Source: Candidatus Bathyarchaeota archaeon (lineage in GTDB: Archaea; Thermoproteota; Bathyarchaeia; TCS64). Taken from it: a stretch of 16,211 nt of DNA. The position numbers were made by a program, and so were the translations under genes. The stretch spans positions 1 through 16,211 of the forward strand of contig VGJH01000006.1 in the NCBI GenBank assembly GCA_016867505.1, written 5' to 3'. Under the pieces are notes generated by a model. The model had not been told where the DNA came from. It did not search any database and worked only from the letters and a program-made list of their open reading frames with translations. Positions 12,910-16,211 of the stretch are shown piece by piece (position 1 is the first letter of the stretch; each line of letters begins with the position of its first letter).

Positions 12910-14036
12910 AGGAATAATCCAAAAAATATTCTATAAAGCCAATGTTCTAATTTGACTTCAAAGCGATCTCTACCAAAAACTCTATAATAGTTTTTTCCCA
13001 TCGACTCGATTAAGTCACCGATTTCATAGCGTGGTAACATGCTAGTAGAGATAATTATTTTACCCCACTCCCCTCGTTGCATCTCGTGTAACATCTTAAT
13101 TTTTGAACCAGCTTTTACTTCAAAGAAGTATGTATCATAATTTGGTACAATATATGGAAAATTATCTTTTTGCTGAGCAAAAGCACCTTCTGTAGCAGTA
13201 TACATTTCTACTACCGGGGTATTACCATACATTTTTTTCAGAATATCCGCGTAATATGATGGGATTTTAGCTACACTTGTAGTATAAATCACTTTTAATG
13301 ACCAAATGTCTTTAGGATAAAGGCCATGCTTTTTCCATAAATATCTAGCAAACCCAGTCTGAACTGGAGCTACTCCTATTATGCTAACTACTTCCTTATC
13401 CTTCGATTTTTGGTAAATATACTCATATCTTTTCTCCCAGCCTTTAATTGTTAAATCAGTATCGAGGGCATCAATCTCTTCTTGTCTTGGGATTAATCCC
13501 AAACCCATCATCATAGGATTAAGTTTTGCATAAGTGCCTGAGCTAAAACCATAAACAACATTTTTCCCACCAGATTTGATTCTATTGATATTGCTAGGAA
13601 ACTGAAGGTTGAGGACATTTCCAACCAGTAGTTTTAGCCCGCCATTATTCATACTAAAGTTAAGGACTGCCCTTGAACCACATTTTATTAAATCTTGTAA
13701 ATGTGATGGAGTTACTGGAATTATTTTTGATTTACCGGTTGTACCTCTTGTCATAACCCAAGTTATTGGATCTTCACTGAGAAAAGTTGAGTAGTGTTCC
13801 TCTCTAACTTTAGTGAACCAAGGTTCAAGATCAGAATATTTTACTGTAGGAAAATGCTGTCTATAACTCTCGACAGAGTCAATGTCCTTTGCTGAATACG
13901 CTTTGCCATAACCTGTGTTTTGGTATAATTCTAATAATTTTCTTAACAATGATTCTTGACTTGAATAGGGATCTTTAAGGGATTCATACCAAGAGCTTAG
14001 ATTTTTATTGATTCTGGTAAGTGGCTCCTCAGACAT
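12906..14036 (-). CDS. GH3-like acyl-adenylating enzyme, short form (376 aa)
   Basis: Member of the GH3 branch of the ANL superfamily, which activates carboxylic acids with ATP to acyl-adenylates and then usually joins them to an amino group. Motifs counted from the chosen Met are the ATP-phosphate loop TRGTTGKSKIIP (96-107), the adenylate-binding YTATEG (279-284) and YEIGDLI (337-343). The protein ends soon after YRVFGRDR (351-358), so the C-terminal subdomain of roughly 100-150 residues found in full GH3 enzymes is missing. It may be a natural short family or a truncated gene. I place the start at 14036, not the in-frame GTG at 14084, since the GTG lies right beside TATA-like sequence and the first 16 codons (MCLWWSKYIGKIIIVK) look non-coding. 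No frameshifted remainder is visible downstream. Substrate unknown. Confidence 0.75.
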   Translation of the reverse strand: MSEEPLTRINKNLSSWYESLKDPYSSQESLLRKLLELYQNTGYGKAYSAKDIDSVESYRQHFPTVKYSDLEPWFTKVREEHYSTFLSEDPITWVMTRGTTGKSKIIPVTPSHLQDLIKCGSRAVLNFSMNNGGLKLLVGNVLNLQFPSNINRIKSGGKNVVYGFSSGTYAKLNPMMMGLGLIPRQEEIDALDTDLTIKGWEKRYEYIYQKSKDKEVVSIIGVAPVQTGFARYLWKKHGLYPKDIWSLKVIYTTSVAKIPSYYADILKKMYGNTPVVEMYTATEGAFAQQKDNFPYIVPNYDTYFFEVKAGSKIKMLHEMQRGEWGKIIISTSMLPRYEIGDLIESMGKNYYRVFGRDRFEVKLEHWLYRIFFGLFL

Positions 14037-14060
14037 CTTAACTATTATTATTTTTCCAAT

Positions 14061-14094
14061 ATATTTACTCCACCATAAACACACTTTTTAAATC
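14061..14094. promoter_or_regulatory. Overlapping divergent promoter region
   Basis: TTTTTAAATC at about 14085-14094 is a TATA-like element. In the plus direction it would start transcription about 8 nt before the ATG at 14123. For the minus strand, ATTTAAAAAG in the same place or TAAATATATT at 14061-14070 would serve the GH3-like gene at 14036, the latter giving a leaderless transcript. The two genes therefore seem to share one short promoter region of under 90 bp. Confidence 0.4.
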
Positions 14095-14122
14095 ATGACG
14101 TCTTAAACCTACCAGTGATAAT

Positions 14123-14866
14123 ATGAAAAAAACATGTATACTTACAGTTGCAGAATCTAAGAGATTAATCGCTAAAGGAGTAGTTGCTTTACCTGAAGTT
14201 CAAGCAGCACTCGAAAATGGTATGTTGGTTGTAGGTACTGGCACAACCAATGCATATGTTTTACAAGAGTTATTGAATGATCGTTTTGACCTCAGGCGAT
14301 ACAGAAGTGGTTTAACTACTCCGGATATCCCTGAAAAAACAAAAGAACCTGCGGGAGAACCAATGCCTGATGTTGTATTCAAGAATGGAGAAATTGTAAA
14401 AGAATTAGATCGTTTCAACGCAGTGCAGCACATGAAAAAGGGAGATGTATACCTTAAAGGAGCAAACGCGTTGGATTATGTTAACCAAATGGCTGGAGTA
14501 TTAATTGGTGGATCAACTGCAGGGACTGTTGGGGCGGTCCTTGGTAACATAATTGGTAAACAAATTCGTTTAATAATTCCAATAGGATTGGAGAAACTTG
14601 TTTACGAGGATTTAAATGAACTTCATAGAATTACAATGGAAGAAGATTTTGAAGGTCCACGATTATGGCCAATTACTGGAATTATTTTTACAGAAATTGA
14701 AGCCCTTGAATTATTATGTGGTGTTCAAGCAACACAATATTCAGCTGGAGGTGTTGCTGGAGCAGAAGGAAGTGTTAGATTAATTATCGAAGGCGTTGAT
14801 GAAGACGTCAATGCTGCAATGGAATTAATTAAGAGTATAAAAGGAGAACCAAGATACCTCCTTTAA
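14123..14866 (+). CDS. Conserved-looking protein of unknown function, possible ISOCOT-like fold (247 aa)
   Basis: I do not recognise a named family. It is soluble, with no signal peptide. Residues 33-50 read GMLVVGTGTTNAYVLQEL, close to the strand, GTGTT loop and helix of ribose-5-phosphate isomerase-like (ISOCOT) folds. A second motif, KKGDVYLKGANALDY (105-119), and a Gly-rich GGSTAGTVGAVLGNIIGKQ (129-147) follow, then RLIIPIGLEKLV. The C-terminus 215-240 (EGSVRLIIEGVDEDVNAAMELIKSIKG) looks like a beta-alpha-beta ferredoxin-like element. The ATG has GTGAT at 14115-14119, matching the 3' end of archaeal 16S rRNA. The next gene begins 2 nt after its stop, so the two are co-transcribed. A sugar- or nucleotide-phosphate-binding role is a guess from the loop alone. 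Confidence 0.75.
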   Translation: MKKTCILTVAESKRLIAKGVVALPEVQAALENGMLVVGTGTTNAYVLQELLNDRFDLRRYRSGLTTPDIPEKTKEPAGEPMPDVVFKNGEIVKELDRFNAVQHMKKGDVYLKGANALDYVNQMAGVLIGGSTAGTVGAVLGNIIGKQIRLIIPIGLEKLVYEDLNELHRITMEEDFEGPRLWPITGIIFTEIEALELLCGVQATQYSAGGVAGAEGSVRLIIEGVDEDVNAAMELIKSIKGEPRYLL

Positions 14867-14868
14867 AG

Positions 14869-15702
14869 TTGGTTAAGTTGTTGAAATCAAATACCCTTAA
14901 TTTTTTAAAAAAATATAATATTAATATTCTACCTTCAATTGATGAACAACAACTAATTGATGAAACTGAGGTCATTCAGTTACTCGACTCAATAGAAATC
15001 TCTTCTAACGATGTTGTTCTTGAGGTAGGTCCTGGAGCAGGAAATATTACAGTTCCTCTTGTTCAACGTTCAGGATTTGTATATGTAATTGAGAAAAATA
15101 AAAAATACTTTCCTTTACTCCATGAAAGAACACAAGACTTGAAGAATTTGGAAATTATTGAAGGAGATATTCTGAAAACCAAGTTACCTAAATGTAACAA
15201 GGTCGTATCAAATTTACCCTATAGAATTTTGGAAGCTTTTATGCATCGACTTCAATGGTATAAATTTGAAGCTGCAGCTTTAATAGTTTCTTTATCATTT
15301 GCTAAAATTTTGTTAGCGAACGAAAAAGAAGAAAATTATAGCAAACTAAGTTATGAGTCTCAACTCTTTTTTAAAATAAATTTTATTAAAGAAATCAATG
15401 AATCTGTTTATTATCCTCCACCATCTTCTAAAACTTGCCTAATTACCGTTAAACCACAAGAAAACTCAAATCTTAAAGAAAATATCATTAAAAATTTATT
15501 GCTTCAGAGTGATAAAAAAATTAAAAACGCTCTTATAGAAGCAATAATTCGTGGTTATAAAACTTCTAACATCAATTTAACTAAAAATTACTCAAAACAG
15601 TTTATTCAAAAACTAAATTTAAATTTCGATTTAAATAAAAAAGTCGCTAGACTAACATTAAATGATTTAATTAATATTAAAAAAGCTCTTGACATTATTT
15701 GA
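14869..15702 (+). CDS. Divergent KsgA/RsmA-like methyltransferase
   Basis: Resembles the 16S rRNA adenine dimethyltransferase family. The SAM-binding loop LEVGPGAGNIT (51-61), IEGD (97-100), the NLPY active-site motif (115-118), YSKLSYESQLFF (157-168, equivalent to the YSRLS-Q segment) and YYPPPSSKTCLITVKP (181-196, equivalent to FYPxPxVxS) are visible. Other hallmarks are degraded: the N-terminal GQNFL motif is replaced by PSIDEQQLI, and the QKE-FAER helix by SLSFAKILLA. It may be a paralogue with another target or a fast-evolving KsgA. The likely start is the TTG at 14869, 2 nt after the previous stop; TTG at 14878 or 14881 is possible and no ribosome site is at ideal spacing, so it is probably translated by coupling. 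Base composition is more AT-rich toward the 3' end than in its neighbours. Confidence 0.75.
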   Translation: MVKLLKSNTLNFLKKYNINILPSIDEQQLIDETEVIQLLDSIEISSNDVVLEVGPGAGNITVPLVQRSGFVYVIEKNKKYFPLLHERTQDLKNLEIIEGDILKTKLPKCNKVVSNLPYRILEAFMHRLQWYKFEAAALIVSLSFAKILLANEKEENYSKLSYESQLFFKINFIKEINESVYYPPPSSKTCLITVKPQENSNLKENIIKNLLLQSDKKIKNALIEAIIRGYKTSNINLTKNYSKQFIQKLNLNFDLNKKVARLTLNDLINIKKALDII

Positions 15703-15714
15703 TAATCAAAAACT

Positions 15715-15807
15715 TCACGTCATTTTTAATGCAAAAACAAGCGCTAAGGGAAGACAAAGTAACAATAACCTAGCTACTAAATATATTGCACTTTTTTTCG
15801 TAAACAT
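15715..15807 (-). CDS. Possible 30-aa single-span membrane microprotein
   Basis: An ATG on the minus strand at 15807 opens a 30-codon frame: a short Lys-Lys N-terminus (MFTKKS), about 20 hydrophobic residues (YLVARLLLLCLPLALVFAL) and a KMT end. Charge placement and the uninterrupted hydrophobic core are those of a small membrane protein. There is no good ribosome site, and AT-rich DNA yields Leu-rich frames easily, so this is tentative. Confidence 0.25.
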   Translation of the reverse strand: MFTKKSAIYLVARLLLLCLPLALVFALKMT

Positions 15808-15852
15808 ACCGTTTATTATTAAATGTAAAATATTGGAATAATGCTATGTTTT

Positions 15853-15888
15853 AGTACCGTTGTTCGAAAAACCCGAACAAATGGTACT
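15853..15888. promoter_or_regulatory. 13-bp interrupted hairpin in the intergenic region
   Basis: AGTACC-G-TTGTTCG (15853-15866) pairs with CGAACAA-AT-GGTACT (15874-15888), leaving a 1x2 internal loop and a 7-nt apical loop (AAAAACC). The stem contains more G and C than its surroundings. It is about 150 nt past the KsgA-like gene and 80 nt before the RAM-domain gene. It could be an operator, a leader structure or part of a small RNA; only a short TTT follows, so it is a poor terminator. Confidence 0.5.
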
Positions 15889-15936
15889 TTATGAGGATTT
15901 TAATGAGGTAACCAAAATTTGAAAGAATAATGATAT

Positions 15937-15952
15937 ATCTTTCTATAAAGAT
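15937..15952 (+). promoter_or_regulatory. Small hairpin/TATA region before the RAM-domain gene
   Basis: ATCTTT-CTAT-AAAGAT is a perfect 6-bp stem with a 4-nt loop. It overlaps TATA-like sequences (GATATAT at 15932-15938, TATAAAG at 15944-15950) and lies just before the AGGTGGG ribosome site (15958-15964). It may be an operator for self-regulation, as is common for Lrp-type genes. Confidence 0.3.
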
Positions 15953-15968
15953 GCCATAGGTGGGTATA

Positions 15969-16211
15969 ATGAAAGCATACATATTATTAAATACTGAATT
16001 AGGGATGGAACCAGAAGTCATAAAAAACTTAAACTCCGTAAAAGAAATAAAATCTTGTTTTAGCCTCTATGGAATATATGATATTCTGGTTGAAGTAGAA
16101 GCAGATAACATGGATAAAGTAAAAGAAGTAGTTTTTAACAATATTCGACGCGTTGAGTACGTAAAAAGCACAATAACTTTAATCACTTATGGTGAACCAG
16201 TTATTAATGAT
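15969..16211 (+). CDS. Lrp/AsnC-type RAM-domain protein (3' end outside window)
   Basis: The 81 visible codons fit the ligand-binding and dimerisation (RAM) domain of Lrp/AsnC regulators, as a beta-alpha-beta-beta-alpha-beta unit: KAYILLNTELGMEPEVIKNL, then IKSCFSLYGIYDILVEVEA, then MDKVKEVVFNNIRRVEYV and KSTITLITYGE. No helix-turn-helix precedes it. AGGTGGG with a 4-nt spacer fixes the ATG at 15969. So this is a stand-alone RAM protein, of a kind common in archaea and thought to bind amino acids or modulate full-length regulators. Such proteins are often near 75-85 aa, so it probably ends just past the window. The frame is open to the last base. Confidence 0.8.
   Translation, partial: MKAYILLNTELGMEPEVIKNLNSVKEIKSCFSLYGIYDILVEVEADNMDKVKEVVFNNIRRVEYVKSTITLITYGEPVIND

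Larger units (their letters stand above)
15703..15968. other. 266-bp intergenic region with hairpins
   Basis: No long frame on either strand and no tRNA or rRNA is seen. Contents: a possible 30-codon minus-strand frame (15715-15807), a 13-bp hairpin (15853-15888), a 6-bp hairpin (15937-15952) and the ribosome site of the next gene. It is AT-rich and also contains the 3' flank of the KsgA-like gene, where only a weak T-run (15722-15726) marks termination. Confidence 0.6.

Noticed and set aside
14037..14084. GTG start at 14084 for the GH3-like gene
   Set aside because: It lies beside TATA-like sequence of the divergent promoter and adds 16 residues unlike any GH3 N-terminus; the ATG at 14036 fits better.
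15860..15880. tRNA T-arm-like sequence (GTTCG... CGAAC with 7-nt loop)
   Set aside because: The stem is too long, the loop lacks the TTCRANY pattern, and no acceptor, D or anticodon arms flank it.
1..16211. CRISPR arrays, insertion sequences, integrase sites
   Set aside because: No regularly spaced repeats, transposase or integrase genes, or terminal inverted repeats were seen.

Overview
The window is AT-rich and reads as archaeal. Promoters look like TATA boxes (TTTAAATA or TATAAAA types) about 25 nt upstream of start codons or of short leaders. Several starts look leaderless, while internal operon genes have strong GGAGG sites. Transcription units end in plain T-runs rather than GC-rich hairpins. 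Fused gamma/delta 2-oxoacid oxidoreductase, a stand-alone Lrp/AsnC RAM domain and GH3-type adenylating enzymes fit an anaerobic archaeon. An Asgard lineage is possible from the gene repertoire, but this is a guess, because no rRNA or other marker gene is present.

Layout. (1) 1-2930, plus strand: the 3' part of a B12-binding radical SAM enzyme, a class III (CaiB/BaiF) CoA transferase and a small membrane-associated protein of unknown function. (2) 2965-5911, minus strand: a tight four-gene operon encoding only membrane proteins. The first gene is a DUF6754 protein. The order alternates TM-alpha/beta-TM (270 aa), six-TM (224 aa), TM-alpha/beta-TM (269 aa), six-TM (215 aa), which suggests an ancient duplicated pair. 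(3) 5912-6117: a divergent intergenic region with a perfect 14-bp palindrome between two TATA-like elements. (4) 6118-9145, plus strand: a long-form MutL/GlmL ASKHA-family protein, followed after 4 nt by a barrel-sandwich (lipoyl-like) protein without an obvious lipoyl lysine. (5) 9325-12253, plus strand: a three-gene 2-oxoacid:ferredoxin oxidoreductase operon (gamma-delta fusion, alpha, beta), preceded by a stem-loop in its leader. (6) 12370-16211: a zinc-ribbon membrane protein, a short GH3-like acyl-adenylating enzyme on the opposite strand, a conserved protein of unknown function, a degenerate KsgA-like methyltransferase, an untranslated region with hairpins, and the start of an Lrp-type RAM-domain protein.

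How it may fit together. The core of interest is regions 2 to 5. MutL normally accompanies glutamate mutase, but no mutase subunit is encoded here. Instead MutL is paired with a barrel-sandwich protein and placed head-to-head with the four-gene membrane module. My inference is that these six genes form a membrane-associated machine of unknown function powered or controlled by the MutL ATPase fold. The neighbouring oxidoreductase and CoA-transferase genes would tie it to 2-oxoacid/acyl-CoA metabolism only by proximity. The functional link is inferred, not shown.
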